Both the position numbers and the translations under genes were made by a program. The notes below the pieces were generated by a model. It made no database searches. It saw only the letters and a program-made list of their open reading frames with translations, and was not told the origin of the DNA. From CAXXOK01 sp963674895 (GTDB lineage Bacteria > Bacillota > Clostridia > Christensenellales > Aristaeellaceae), in assembly GCA_963674895.2 (NCBI GenBank), contig CAXXCY010000003.1, forward strand, positions 496,001 to 560,000: DNA of 64,000 bases. Direction: 5' to 3'. Positions within the stretch are counted from its first letter, which is position 1. Every line of letters begins with the position of its first letter. Positions 48,889-57,602 of the stretch are shown here, piece after piece.

Positions 48889-50256
48889 ATGAAGGAATTG
48901 ACGCCACGGGAGATCGTGCGCGAATTAAACCGCTATATCATCGGGCAGGACAGCGCCAAGCGCGCCGTGGCCATCGCGCTTCGCAACCGCTACCGCCGCG
49001 CACAGCTGCCCGAGGAGCTTCGTAACGAAATCAACCCGAAGAACATTTTGATGATCGGGCCGACGGGCGTAGGCAAAACCGAGATCGCGCGAAGGCTTGC
49101 CAAGCTTGTGGACGCGCCGTTTGTGAAGGTGGAAGCCACCAAGTTTACGGAAGTCGGATATGTGGGCCGCGACGTGGACAGCATCATCCGCGATCTGATG
49201 GAGAACGCCGTCCGCCTGGTGCGCGACGAGTTCAAGAAAAAGGTGGAAATCCGCGCGCAGGTGCTGGCCGAGGACAGGCTGGTGTCCCTGCTGGTTTCCC
49301 CGCCTAAAAAGAGCAGCGGCAATCCTTTTGAAGCGCTGCTGGGCGGCAGGAAGGAGCCGGATGTTCCGCCGGAGGAACAGCAGAAAATCGCCGGCAAGCG
49401 GGAAGAGGTTCGCGACCAGCTGAAAAACGGACTGCTGGAGGACCGGGAGATCGAGGTGGAGGTGGAGGAAAGCACGCCGCAGCTCGAGGTCGGCGGCAAC
49501 TCCATCAACATCGGGGATATGATGGGCGGCATGCTGCCCAAGAAGACCAAAATCCGCCGCGTGAAGGTGAAGGACGCGCGCAAGATTTTATTTGAGGAGG
49601 AAGCAGCCAAGCTGATCGACGACGACGACGTGCAGCAGCAGGCCATCAACCGCGTGGAGCAGCACGGAATCGTATTCATCGACGAGATCGACAAGATCGC
49701 TGGCCGTTCGTCCGGCCACGGCGGGCCGGACGTCAGCCGCGAGGGCGTGCAGCGCGATATCCTGCCCATCGTGGAAGGCTCGACCGTGAACACCAAGTAC
49801 GGCGCGGTGAAGACGGACTTTATCCTGTTCATCGCCGCGGGCGCGTTCCATGTGGCGAAGGTGACGGACCTGATTCCGGAGCTCCAGGGCCGCTTCCCCG
49901 TGCACGTGACCCTCTCCAGCCTCTCGCAGGAGGACTTCAGGCTCATTCTCACCCAGCCGGACAACGCTCTGACACGGCAGTACGAAGCGCTTTTGAAGGT
50001 GGATAAGGTCAACCTGACCTTTGAAGACAAGGCGATCGCCGCCATCGCGCGCGCCGCGTACGTGATCAACGAAAACAAGGAAGATATCGGCGCCCGCCGC
50101 CTGCTGGCTGTGTTTGAAAAGCTTCTGGAGGACGTCTCCTACCACGCCGGCGGGGACGAAATGCCCGAAGTCGATCTCAACATCACCGAGGAGTATGTGC
50201 AGGAGCACCTCTCCAAGGACGAAGCGGCGTTCGATACAAAGCGCTTTATCCTGTAA
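48889..50256 (+). CDS. hslU: ATP-dependent protease ATPase subunit HslU (ClpY)
   Basis: 455 residues. AAA+ motifs: Walker A GPTGVGKTEIARRLAKL, pore segment EATKFTEVGYVGRDVDS, Walker B HGIVFIDEIDKIA, and sensor-2 region NENKEDIGARRLLAVFEKLLED. The I-domain is present (about 105-240) and rich in charged residues. It unfolds substrates for HslV. The C-terminus ends in KRFIL, resembling the tail that inserts into HslV. Last gene of the rbgA operon; codY is not found next to it. Confidence 0.96.
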   Translation: MKELTPREIVRELNRYIIGQDSAKRAVAIALRNRYRRAQLPEELRNEINPKNILMIGPTGVGKTEIARRLAKLVDAPFVKVEATKFTEVGYVGRDVDSIIRDLMENAVRLVRDEFKKKVEIRAQVLAEDRLVSLLVSPPKKSSGNPFEALLGGRKEPDVPPEEQQKIAGKREEVRDQLKNGLLEDREIEVEVEESTPQLEVGGNSINIGDMMGGMLPKKTKIRRVKVKDARKILFEEEAAKLIDDDDVQQQAINRVEQHGIVFIDEIDKIAGRSSGHGGPDVSREGVQRDILPIVEGSTVNTKYGAVKTDFILFIAAGAFHVAKVTDLIPELQGRFPVHVTLSSLSQEDFRLILTQPDNALTRQYEALLKVDKVNLTFEDKAIAAIARAAYVINENKEDIGARRLLAVFEKLLEDVSYHAGGDEMPEVDLNITEEYVQEHLSKDEAAFDTKRFIL

Positions 50257-50308
50257 TACGTTTGCTGGGTTTTTATAATCGCACGATTGAACGGGCGGAG
50301 GGCAGCGC

Positions 50309-50878
50309 ATGGAAAAGCGGGATTTTGCCAAACTGGCGGAATTGACGCTGGAATACGGAGAACAGTATGGGCTGGACCATAGCTTGCGTCTCATTGCCCT
50401 TGTCAAGCACCTGGCCTCGGGCAGAACGTATCATGAAGACGTGATTGCCTTCAGCGCATACGTTCACGATTTCGGCGGATATCCGCGGTTTGCCAAGCCG
50501 GGCAAAGACCATGCGGCACGCTCGATGGAAGTGCTGCCAGAATTCCTTGCCATGTTCGCGTTTTCCGAATCTGAAACCGCAGAAATCCGGGAAACGGTTG
50601 AAAAGCATCACAGCAAGGAAACTCCCGGTTGCCTGGAAGCTGTTTTGTTCCGCGATGCCGACGCGCTCGATTTTCTTGGCTATATCGGTATCGCACGCAA
50701 CCTGATGCGCTTTGGCAAGGACATGCCGAAGGCTCTGGACGCCATTCGAAGGCATTACGCCACGCTGCCGGCGCTGCTGTATGAGGAAGCCGCGAAAGAA
50801 ATGGCGGAAATCCGGATCGCGGAAATGGACGCGTTTCTTGACGGGCTCAAGAAGGAGCACGACGCGCTGCTGGGCTGA
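50309..50878 (+). CDS. HD-domain hydrolase
   Basis: 189 residues. H and D of the HD motif appear in DHSLRLIALVKHLA and FSAYVHDFGGYP, with KDHAARSM and RDADALDFLGYIGIARN completing the metal site. It resembles small uncharacterised HD phosphohydrolases acting on nucleotides. GCGGAGG precedes ATG. A TATAAT at 50274-50279 might be its own -10, but the -35 is poor, so read-through from hslU is possible. Substrate unknown. Confidence 0.8.
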   Translation: MEKRDFAKLAELTLEYGEQYGLDHSLRLIALVKHLASGRTYHEDVIAFSAYVHDFGGYPRFAKPGKDHAARSMEVLPEFLAMFAFSESETAEIRETVEKHHSKETPGCLEAVLFRDADALDFLGYIGIARNLMRFGKDMPKALDAIRRHYATLPALLYEEAAKEMAEIRIAEMDAFLDGLKKEHDALLG

Positions 50879-50933
50879 TCAGACGCGCCCGGCAAACCGC
50901 CCCGCAATGGTTAAAAACAGCAATACACAGTAA

Positions 50934-51821
50934 TCAAGCCGACTTGGACGACGTCCGGGGCGGCTTTTTCCGTTGGATCGCGAGTACCGATCCGAAGACG
51001 ACCAGTATAGCGAGAATTTGCAGAGCGCTGAAGGACCGATTGAAGATGAGGAAGTCCATCAGCGCGATTTCAATGAGCATTAAATTGTTGATGCTGCTTG
51101 ATTCAAAGGCGGTCAGTTCCTTTTGGCTCCAGGTCCAAAGATAAAAGCCCAGCGCGCCGCTCAGGAGGCTCAGATAGACGAGGATGAGCAGCAGCCTGGG
51201 CGTGACGGTTGGCAGCCCTTCGAGCAAAAGCCCAGCCGTGACCAGAACGATCGACCCGGCAAACATAGGCTGCGCGACCAGCGTTCTGGTGTCGATCTTC
51301 GTTTGGATGAGAATGCGGCGGGTAAGTGTTACGTTAAGCGCATAGCCGACCGAGGAGAAAATAATGAAAAACATCCCGAGAAACGGCATGCCGCCGCCCC
51401 AGGGATAATAATACAAAGCGATCCCACCGATCAGGAACAAAAGCTTGATCAGGTCCCCCTGCGTCTGGTTTTCCCGAAGCCAGATCCTGTCCACAACCAT
51501 GATGAGTGAGGTATTGCCGACGGCCAGGAACAGGGAAGACTGCGTGGGGGTCAGGTAGGTCTGGCCCACATACTGCATTCCCTGGGCAACGGCGTATCCT
51601 AAAACACCCAGCAAGACGATGAGGTACGGCGGCAGCTTAGCGCCGCCCGGCTGCTTTTTCTTTCGTCCGAGGCAGAACAGGAACAGCGACGCGAACAGGT
51701 ATCGGAACCCCGAGAGCGTAAGCGGCCCGATTCCGCCCTGAAACGCGAGCTTGTTGAGAACATAGGAACCGGACCACAGGATGGTTGCGGCGACCGCCGT
51801 CAGGATCGCTTTCCGTTTCAT
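50934..51821 (-). CDS. EamA/DMT-family transporter
   Basis: 295 residues with about ten membrane helices in two EamA halves. The first starts ILTAVAATILWSGSYVLNKLAFQGGIGPLTLSGFRYLFASLFLF; the second has GMFFIIFSSVGYALNVTLTRRIL. It likely exports a metabolite or amino acid. ATG 51821 has AAAGG 8 nt upstream; upstream in-frame starts give non-membrane sequence and are unlikely. It converges on the HD hydrolase gene (55-bp gap with no clear terminator). Confidence 0.88.
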   Translation of the reverse strand: MKRKAILTAVAATILWSGSYVLNKLAFQGGIGPLTLSGFRYLFASLFLFCLGRKKKQPGGAKLPPYLIVLLGVLGYAVAQGMQYVGQTYLTPTQSSLFLAVGNTSLIMVVDRIWLRENQTQGDLIKLLFLIGGIALYYYPWGGGMPFLGMFFIIFSSVGYALNVTLTRRILIQTKIDTRTLVAQPMFAGSIVLVTAGLLLEGLPTVTPRLLLILVYLSLLSGALGFYLWTWSQKELTAFESSSINNLMLIEIALMDFLIFNRSFSALQILAILVVFGSVLAIQRKKPPRTSSKSA

Positions 51822-51888
51822 ATCGCAGGCCTTTCGTGAAGAAAATAATGACTCGCGCGGGGCTGCCCGCATACGGCGCCTATGGGAA

Positions 51889-51917
51889 ACGTTAGCACGG
51901 ATCGGATCAAATTGCAA
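51889..51917 (-). promoter_or_regulatory. Possible promoter of the EamA transporter gene
   Basis: On the minus strand TTGCAA (51912-51917) and TAACGT (51889-51894) are 17 bp apart with a TGC extension. The -10 is weak. Confidence 0.35.
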
Positions 51918-52060
51918 AGAAAACCTGCGGCAGGCGATGGAAAGCCGTTGATGCGGTCTTCCATCTGAACGCCGGACGTAAATCCCTACAACATTCTGTG
52001 CATGAACGGCCACTCCCGCATATATGTTGCACAAAGCGCGGACCAGGGGCTTGCCGCCGA

Positions 52061-52089
52061 TTGCTTTTTTCACGCCTCCATTGTATAAT
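52061..52089 (+). promoter_or_regulatory. Promoter of the SRP RNA gene
   Basis: TTGCTT (52061-52066) and TATAAT (52084-52089) are exactly 17 bp apart. Transcription should begin near 52096, the base of the RNA's terminal stem. Confidence 0.85.
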
Positions 52090-52095
52090 GTCATG

Positions 52096-52225
52096 GCCGT
52101 GTGTACGATGACGATTGAGTCCCGTGCGATTTCATGGCGTGAATCCTGTCAGGACCGGAAGGTAGCAGCAGTAAGCGCTTTCTGGAATGTGCTGCGGGGG
52201 CGCTCGGTTGGAGTACACGCGGTTT
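52096..52225 (+). ncRNA. ffs: Bacterial signal recognition particle RNA (4.5S-type)
   Basis: The apical core GGACCGGAAGGTAGCAGC (52152-52169) is the nearly invariant Ffh-binding loop of bacterial SRP RNA. The flanking arms pair as a long rod; the terminal stem is CCGTGTGTAC (52097-52106) with GTACACGCGG (52213-52222), ten pairs including one G-U. Size near 130 nt fits the short form without an Alu domain. The ends are inferred from the promoter and this stem and may differ by a few bases. No T-rich terminator follows; glyA begins within 30 bp. Confidence 0.92.
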
Positions 52226-52253
52226 CACAATGAAAACAGAGGGGGAGACGCCA

Positions 52254-53504
52254 TTGAATTTCAGCCATGTGATGCAAAGCGATCCGGAACTGTTCAAATC
52301 CATAGAGGATGAAGTCCAGCGCCAACGGGAGCATATCGAGCTGATCGCTTCGGAAAACTTCGTTAGCCCCGCCGTGATGGAGGCGATGGGTTCCCCCCTG
52401 ACCAATAAATATGCCGAGGGCTACCCCGGGCACCGCTATTACGGCGGATGCGAGTTTGTAGACGTGGCCGAGGACCTGGCGCGCGACCGCGCCAAACAGA
52501 TTTTCGGCGCCGATCACGCGAATGTGCAGCCCCACAGCGGCGCGCAGGCGAACACCGCGGTATACTTTGCCATGCTCAATCCGGGCGATACGGTGCTGGG
52601 CATGAACTTAAGCCACGGCGGGCACCTGACCCACGGCAGCAAAGTAAATATCTCGGGCAAATATTTTAATTTCGTATCATACGGGGTCGACGAGCAGACG
52701 GGCCGGATCGATTATGACGCCCTGCGGGACCTGGCCATAGAGAACAAACCCAAGCTGCTGGTGGCGGGCGCGTCCGCCTATCCGCGCGCGATCGATTTCA
52801 AGCGCATGAAGGAAATCGCGGACGAGGCCGGATGCCTTTTCATGGTGGATATGGCGCACATCGCGGGGCTGATCGCGGCGGGCGAGCATGAAAGCCCCGT
52901 GCCGTATGCGGATTTTGTGACCACCACTACGCATAAAACCCTGCGCGGGCCGCGCGGCGGTATGATCCTGTGCAAGGAAGATTATGCCAAGGCCATCGAT
53001 AAAGCGATCTTCCCCGGCACGCAGGGCGGGCCGCTGATGCATGTGATCGCGGCGAAGGCCGTGAGTTTTCATGAGGCGCTGCAGCCGGAATTCAAAGCCT
53101 ATCAGCGCCAGATCGTGAAAAACGCCAAGGCGCTTGAAAACGCGCTGCGCAAAAACGGCATCGCGATGGTATCTGACGGAACGGATACGCACCTGATCCT
53201 TTTAAACCTGACCGAGACCGGCAGAACCGGCAAAGATATGGAGGATCTGCTGAGCCTTTGCCGAATTACGACCAATAAAAACACCATCCCCGGCGAGAAG
53301 CTCAAGCCGACCGTCACCAGCGGCATTCGCGTGGGTACGCCCGCGGTTACGACCCGCGGCATGAAGGAAGCGGACATGGAAAAGATCGCATGGTTTATCG
53401 CCCGCGTAATCGAAGGCGGGGAGGCCGCCTGCGAGGGCGTGAAGGCCGACGTCAGCGAGATGATGAAAAACTTCCCGCTTTATGAAACCTTCCCCAATGA
53501 CTGA
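52254..53504 (+). CDS. glyA: Serine hydroxymethyltransferase
   Basis: About 416 residues. Family motifs include IELIASENFVSPAVMEAMGSPLTNKYAEGYPG, HSGAQAN, VDMAHIAGLIAAG and the PLP-lysine region TTTTHKTLRGPRGG. It makes glycine and methylene-tetrahydrofolate, the cofactor also used by TrmFO. I favour TTG 52254 because GGGGGAG (52240-52246) lies 7 nt before it; ATG 52230 is in frame but sits only a few bases after the SRP RNA end without a ribosome site. It overlaps yraN by 8 bp. Confidence 0.96.
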   Translation: MNFSHVMQSDPELFKSIEDEVQRQREHIELIASENFVSPAVMEAMGSPLTNKYAEGYPGHRYYGGCEFVDVAEDLARDRAKQIFGADHANVQPHSGAQANTAVYFAMLNPGDTVLGMNLSHGGHLTHGSKVNISGKYFNFVSYGVDEQTGRIDYDALRDLAIENKPKLLVAGASAYPRAIDFKRMKEIADEAGCLFMVDMAHIAGLIAAGEHESPVPYADFVTTTTHKTLRGPRGGMILCKEDYAKAIDKAIFPGTQGGPLMHVIAAKAVSFHEALQPEFKAYQRQIVKNAKALENALRKNGIAMVSDGTDTHLILLNLTETGRTGKDMEDLLSLCRITTNKNTIPGEKLKPTVTSGIRVGTPAVTTRGMKEADMEKIAWFIARVIEGGEAACEGVKADVSEMMKNFPLYETFPND

Positions 53505-53853
53505 AAGAACCTATGACAAGGGCCTGGCTGGTGAAAGCCAGGCCGTTCAATATCTGGAAAAACAGGGCATGCGGCTGGTTCACAGGCGATACCGTTCGCC
53601 GGGCGGCGAGGCCGATATCATCATGCGCGACGGCGACACGCTGGTATTTGTGGAGGTCAAGCTGCGGTATACGGGCAGCCGGGGAGACGGCCTGATGGCT
53701 GTCACGACGAAAAAGCAGCGCCGGATCGTGAAAACCGCGCTTTACTATCTGGCGGAACACGGCCACGAGGGCCCGATCCGGTTTGACGTCGTCGAAGTCA
53801 CGGCGGACGGGATCGAGCATATCAAGGACGCGTTCCAGGGCAGGGAGTTTTAG
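53497..53853 (+). CDS. yraN: YraN/UPF0102-family nuclease-like protein
   Basis: 118 residues. GLAGESQAVQYLEKQGMRLVHRRYRSPGGEADIIMRDGDTLVFVEVKLR is the conserved core; E-D and E-V-K residues match a PD-(D/E)XK-type nuclease fold. Relatives often lie in the rnhB-comM-dprA neighbourhood; here the gene instead follows glyA with an 8-bp overlap and no clear ribosome site, suggesting translational coupling. No activity is firmly established. Confidence 0.92.
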   Translation: MTERTYDKGLAGESQAVQYLEKQGMRLVHRRYRSPGGEADIIMRDGDTLVFVEVKLRYTGSRGDGLMAVTTKKQRRIVKTALYYLAEHGHEGPIRFDVVEVTADGIEHIKDAFQGREF

Positions 53854-53887
53854 GGGGCGCTGAAGTACCTAAGGTACGAAGCATATA

Positions 53888-53924
53888 AAAAGAGCCGGGC
53901 GGCGCGCCGCCCGGCTCTTTTAAA
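53888..53924. terminator. Perfect palindromic bidirectional terminator
   Basis: A 34-bp perfect palindrome (53888-53921) has a GCCGGGCGGC stem core flanked by AAAA on one side and TTTT on the other, so each strand reads as a G/C hairpin followed by T residues. It serves both yraN (plus) and the zinc-ribbon membrane protein (minus), which converge here. Confidence 0.95.
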
Positions 53925-53934
53925 ACCCCATGGA

Positions 53935-55809
53935 TTACGGATCATAGGTATAGCGTACGACAAGCCAGGGCACGGAGCTGTACATGCCGTAGGCGTCGCC
54001 GTACAGACGGTAGGATTTTCCGGCTTCCCAGACGGTCTTCGTCTGGTTTTCCACGTATACGGTCACGGTGCCGGCGGCGTTGGTGCACTCCATAAAGGCG
54101 CGCTGCGGCCTCGTGGTCTCGATGGAGAGAATTTCCCCGATGCACACATAGATCTGGTTTTTGGATTTCCGAAGGCTCATATTGTCCATCAGGTCCGTAT
54201 ACTGGCTGACGATGTCCCACGCCTTGCGGCTGTACACATCCACCGACGGCACGTAGTACACGGTGTATTCAAGCCGCGTTTGCGTCTTTCCCGGATAATC
54301 CGCGGTGATGACGATGGTGTTGTTGCCGATAGTGTCGAACACGGCCTTGAAGGTAAACGTTCCGTCGCGCTCGGTATCGGTGATGTCCAGGTCCGTATAG
54401 GAGGAAAGCACGTGGATTACCGCCCCGGGAATGGTAGTGGCGCGGATGGTCATCACGCCGTAGTTGCTGACGCTGGATATATCGCTGGAAAGGTCGAGCG
54501 GGATCTCCTGCTTCTCGCGGTACAGCGTAATCGTCATGGAGTTTTCCCGGCAATGCGGGCTGCGCACCACGATATCAAACGTGTTCTCGCCGATCGGCTG
54601 CACGGTGGCGTTGTAGCTGACCTTGCCGGTCACCTTAGCGACCAGGTCGGAATAATCCTCGCCGTTGATGGACACCTTGCTGCCTTCGTCGACAAAAAAT
54701 ACGATCGTGTACAAGGCAGTGCTTACCACCGTATACGGATTGGCGGGATCGTACAGCTCGATATAGGAAAGCGGTATATCCACGGAATAGTGGATGGGTT
54801 CCAGCGGCGTTTGCTTGCCGGATTCGGCGATCAGATACGGGGACAGCGTCACCTCCATGCTTTCCTGCAGGGATGTATCGTTATCGTCGTACCAGCTGTA
54901 ATCCATAATATCAAACGTGGCCACCCCGTCCATCACGATGGCGGAGGTCCGCAGTTCGCGAAGCGATATACGGTCGCCGTCCTTGCCTGAAATGGTGATG
55001 GTATGGGCCGCCAGGTCGTCGCGGATGGTCGGCGTAATGGTCACGTGCGCAAGCTCCTCGCCGCCCGTCGCGTTGAGGATCGGGAGGATCACCTTCCACC
55101 CGACCCATCCGATCAGCGCGAGGCAGGCCGCGATGAGCAAAAGCAGGAATATCCGCCGTATGCGCATCCGCTTTTTGAGCACCCGCTGCGGTATGGGGTG
55201 TGTCGGGTTTTTACGGTGCTCGTATTCATCGGAGCGCTGATACTCTGGCACATAATCTTCCACATCGTCATAGCCGTCGTATATCTGCCGGTTGCCGTAG
55301 ACTTCAGAATCCCCGGACTCCTGTCCGGCGCCGGATGTACTGTCAACTTTCCGATAGGTGGTGGTGCGCACCAGCTTGGCGTCGGAGGCCAGGGGGGAAC
55401 CGTCTTCCACAAGGCGCGAGTCGACGGGCCGAAGCGTAGCGTCCGGATGGTCCTGAAGCTTGGAAAAGAATGTGCCGCGGTTGCTGGTGGTGCGCACCGT
55501 GCGGGACGACGGGGCAAAGCCGTGCTTTGCGGCCCTGGCGCGAAGCTCCTTCTGGCGGGCCTCGCCTTCCTTTTTCCGGCGGTGCAGGTTCACCATTTCG
55601 TCCGCCAGCGTATCGCGGTATTCCGCTTTGGTTTCCGTTTCGCCTATATCGTCCACCAGGATATACTGCTTGGGCTTATCCTGCAGATCGTTTTGCCAGG
55701 CAGGCGTTGAGGGGGAATAGAATCCGTCAGGCGCTTCCAGAGGCGCGCCGCAGTATTGGCAGTGCGGCAGCGCGGCGCGATTCCATCGCCCGCATTCAGG
55801 GCACTTCAA
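53935..55809 (-). CDS. Zinc-ribbon/single-span membrane protein with extracytoplasmic Ig-like domains
   Basis: 624 residues. It opens with a zinc ribbon CPECGRWNRAALPHCQYCG, followed by a long charged cytoplasmic region (about 30-210), one membrane helix (RRIFLLLLIAACLALIGWVGW, near 222-242) and about 380 residues of beta-rich sequence outside. Repeats such as TITISGKDGDRI, VSINGEDYSDLVAKVTG and HVLSSYTDLDITDTERDGTFTFKAVF suggest four or so Ig-like modules. No enzyme motif is evident. The layout resembles zinc-ribbon membrane proteins of Clostridia of unknown role. Terminated by the bidirectional hairpin. Confidence 0.75.
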   Translation of the reverse strand: MKCPECGRWNRAALPHCQYCGAPLEAPDGFYSPSTPAWQNDLQDKPKQYILVDDIGETETKAEYRDTLADEMVNLHRRKKEGEARQKELRARAAKHGFAPSSRTVRTTSNRGTFFSKLQDHPDATLRPVDSRLVEDGSPLASDAKLVRTTTYRKVDSTSGAGQESGDSEVYGNRQIYDGYDDVEDYVPEYQRSDEYEHRKNPTHPIPQRVLKKRMRIRRIFLLLLIAACLALIGWVGWKVILPILNATGGEELAHVTITPTIRDDLAAHTITISGKDGDRISLRELRTSAIVMDGVATFDIMDYSWYDDNDTSLQESMEVTLSPYLIAESGKQTPLEPIHYSVDIPLSYIELYDPANPYTVVSTALYTIVFFVDEGSKVSINGEDYSDLVAKVTGKVSYNATVQPIGENTFDIVVRSPHCRENSMTITLYREKQEIPLDLSSDISSVSNYGVMTIRATTIPGAVIHVLSSYTDLDITDTERDGTFTFKAVFDTIGNNTIVITADYPGKTQTRLEYTVYYVPSVDVYSRKAWDIVSQYTDLMDNMSLRKSKNQIYVCIGEILSIETTRPQRAFMECTNAAGTVTVYVENQTKTVWEAGKSYRLYGDAYGMYSSVPWLVVRYTYDP

Positions 55810-55887
55810 CCTGCCACCTCCCCGTGAAAAGATTACGAATATATGAATATATTCGATAATACTTGAAACATTCCTGTCGCACGAAGG

Positions 55888-57354
55888 CTATTTGCCCTCT
55901 CCCGTTTGTCCGGCGAATTCGTTGTCCAGCTGTCTGCGCAGGCGCCTGCGCAGCGCCGTGGCGCGGATGGAGGATACACGCCGGCCCATTTGGTCGGACG
56001 TATTTTTCGCGATGCTTCTTACGGTGCCTGAAAGGGTTTGCGCGCCGTCTTCATGGATTCGCGGCAGGAAAATAATCAGCACGATGCTCCGCAGCAGGAG
56101 GGTGGCAAGCATCATCCAGTGCATTTTGGAGAACGCCAATCCAAGCACCACAGGGAAGCGCGAAGTGAGATACGCAAACGGGGTTTGCATCAGGTAGCCG
56201 CCGACTGCGTTGGCAAGCGCGATACCAAACAGGTTTATGCAGGCGAAAAAGACGGCGATGTACATCGAGCGGTGCGTTCTGGGCGACTGCAGGAGGTAGA
56301 GGTTTTGCTGGCAGATATCCACGACCGGCCAGGTGGCGCCGGAGATGACGTTGGAAAAAATGATGATATAGGCTGTGTTATGCGTGGCGAACAGCCAGGG
56401 TATCGGGGAAAATACGATGCACAGGGTTGCCATTTGCAGCACGGGCTTATTCCCGAAGCGGTCGATCAGGCGGCCCCAGCGCGTAACAAAGAGAATGGAA
56501 GCGATATTGGAAACGATCTGAGAGTACATCGTCATTTGCGTGAAGTTCATTTTCAGATATTCCAGCATATGGATGTTCCAGAAGGGAGCGGCGATATTGA
56601 TGGAAAACAGCCACAGCGAATAAAACGTCACAACTTTTAAAAAGCGCTTGTTGGAGAATACTTCCTTGAGCAATACGCGCAGGGAGGGCAGGTTCGATTC
56701 TTCCATCTCTGGCCATTTGACAAAGAAGTAGGAGGCGATGTCCAGCAAAAGCGTGACGCCCGCGAAAGCCAGCGCGATGGAATATCCGGTCAGGCCTACT
56801 CGGTCGATCATCATGGAGATCAGCAGGCCGAAGATCACGCCGGAAATCATGCTGATTCTCTGGCGCACACCGAAATAGGATCCGCGGATTTGAATGGGCA
56901 CCAGATCGCCCATCAGGCTGCCGAACGAAAGGTTGACGCCGCCCGCGGTGCCGGATATGATCACTACGAAAACAATGACGAGCCAGATGCGCAGATCGAC
57001 GGAAAACGAGGGGAAGATATAGGGCACCAGCGCGATTAAAATCCAAAGCGAGCGGCCGACCAGCCCTGTGAAAAGGAAAATAAAGCGGCGGTTGCGCTTC
57101 CTTTCCATATAATAGCTGATAAACACCTGCAAAACGCAGGTGGCCACGGGAATGGCCGCAATCAGACCGATTTGAAAATCATCGGCGCCCAGCACCTTGC
57201 GCTGAAACGCGCTCCAAACCGGGCCGGTGGTGAGATTAAAGCCGACCATCCCGATGGTAATCGACCAGATCACCCAATATAAATTCTTGCGAAGCTGTTC
57301 GGGCATGCCCGCATCGTTGAAGAAATGCAAACGGAATGGTGGCTTGGTGCTCAT
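55888..57354 (-). CDS. MFS-type transporter
   Basis: 488 residues with about 12 membrane helices; the loop between helices 2 and 3 reads ISYYMERKRNRRFIF and the central loop carries WPEMEESNLPSLRVLLKEVFSNKRFLK. About 60 residues of positively charged C-terminal tail follow the last helix. The family is exporter-like but no substrate motif is visible. It has its own promoter at 57417-57445 and is followed 78 bp later by the zinc-ribbon protein gene, so the two may be co-transcribed. Confidence 0.82.
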   Translation of the reverse strand: MSTKPPFRLHFFNDAGMPEQLRKNLYWVIWSITIGMVGFNLTTGPVWSAFQRKVLGADDFQIGLIAAIPVATCVLQVFISYYMERKRNRRFIFLFTGLVGRSLWILIALVPYIFPSFSVDLRIWLVIVFVVIISGTAGGVNLSFGSLMGDLVPIQIRGSYFGVRQRISMISGVIFGLLISMMIDRVGLTGYSIALAFAGVTLLLDIASYFFVKWPEMEESNLPSLRVLLKEVFSNKRFLKVVTFYSLWLFSINIAAPFWNIHMLEYLKMNFTQMTMYSQIVSNIASILFVTRWGRLIDRFGNKPVLQMATLCIVFSPIPWLFATHNTAYIIIFSNVISGATWPVVDICQQNLYLLQSPRTHRSMYIAVFFACINLFGIALANAVGGYLMQTPFAYLTSRFPVVLGLAFSKMHWMMLATLLLRSIVLIIFLPRIHEDGAQTLSGTVRSIAKNTSDQMGRRVSSIRATALRRRLRRQLDNEFAGQTGEGK

Positions 57355-57416
57355 ACCCGTATCCTCCGCTGGTTTGACGAGTTGTCAGCAAGGGATGCTG
57401 CGTTAGGACGAAAGTA

Positions 57417-57445
57417 ATTCTAGCGCATTCCAAATGAAGATGCAA
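57417..57445 (-). promoter_or_regulatory. Promoter of the MFS gene
   Basis: On the minus strand TTGCAT (57440-57445) and TAGAAT (57417-57422) are 17 bp apart. The transcript leader is about 55 nt before ATG 57354. Confidence 0.7.
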
Positions 57446-57539
57446 GAGAGAATAGGTAACGAATTATACGCGGGCAAACCGGCTGCAGATACGCTGGATT
57501 CACGCGGCGTACCATTCGGCGGAGGGAGCGGCGGCAATC

Positions 57540-57568
57540 TTGCGCAAGAGTGGGAATTTTGTTATGCT
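57540..57568 (+). promoter_or_regulatory. Promoter of the decarboxylase-tmk-mnmA operon
   Basis: TTGCGC (57540-57545) and TATGCT (57563-57568) are 17 bp apart. The leader before ATG 57603 is short. Confidence 0.65.
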
Positions 57569-57602
57569 AGCGGTGGACAAAACCCCCAAGGAGGCGAGCG
57601 GC

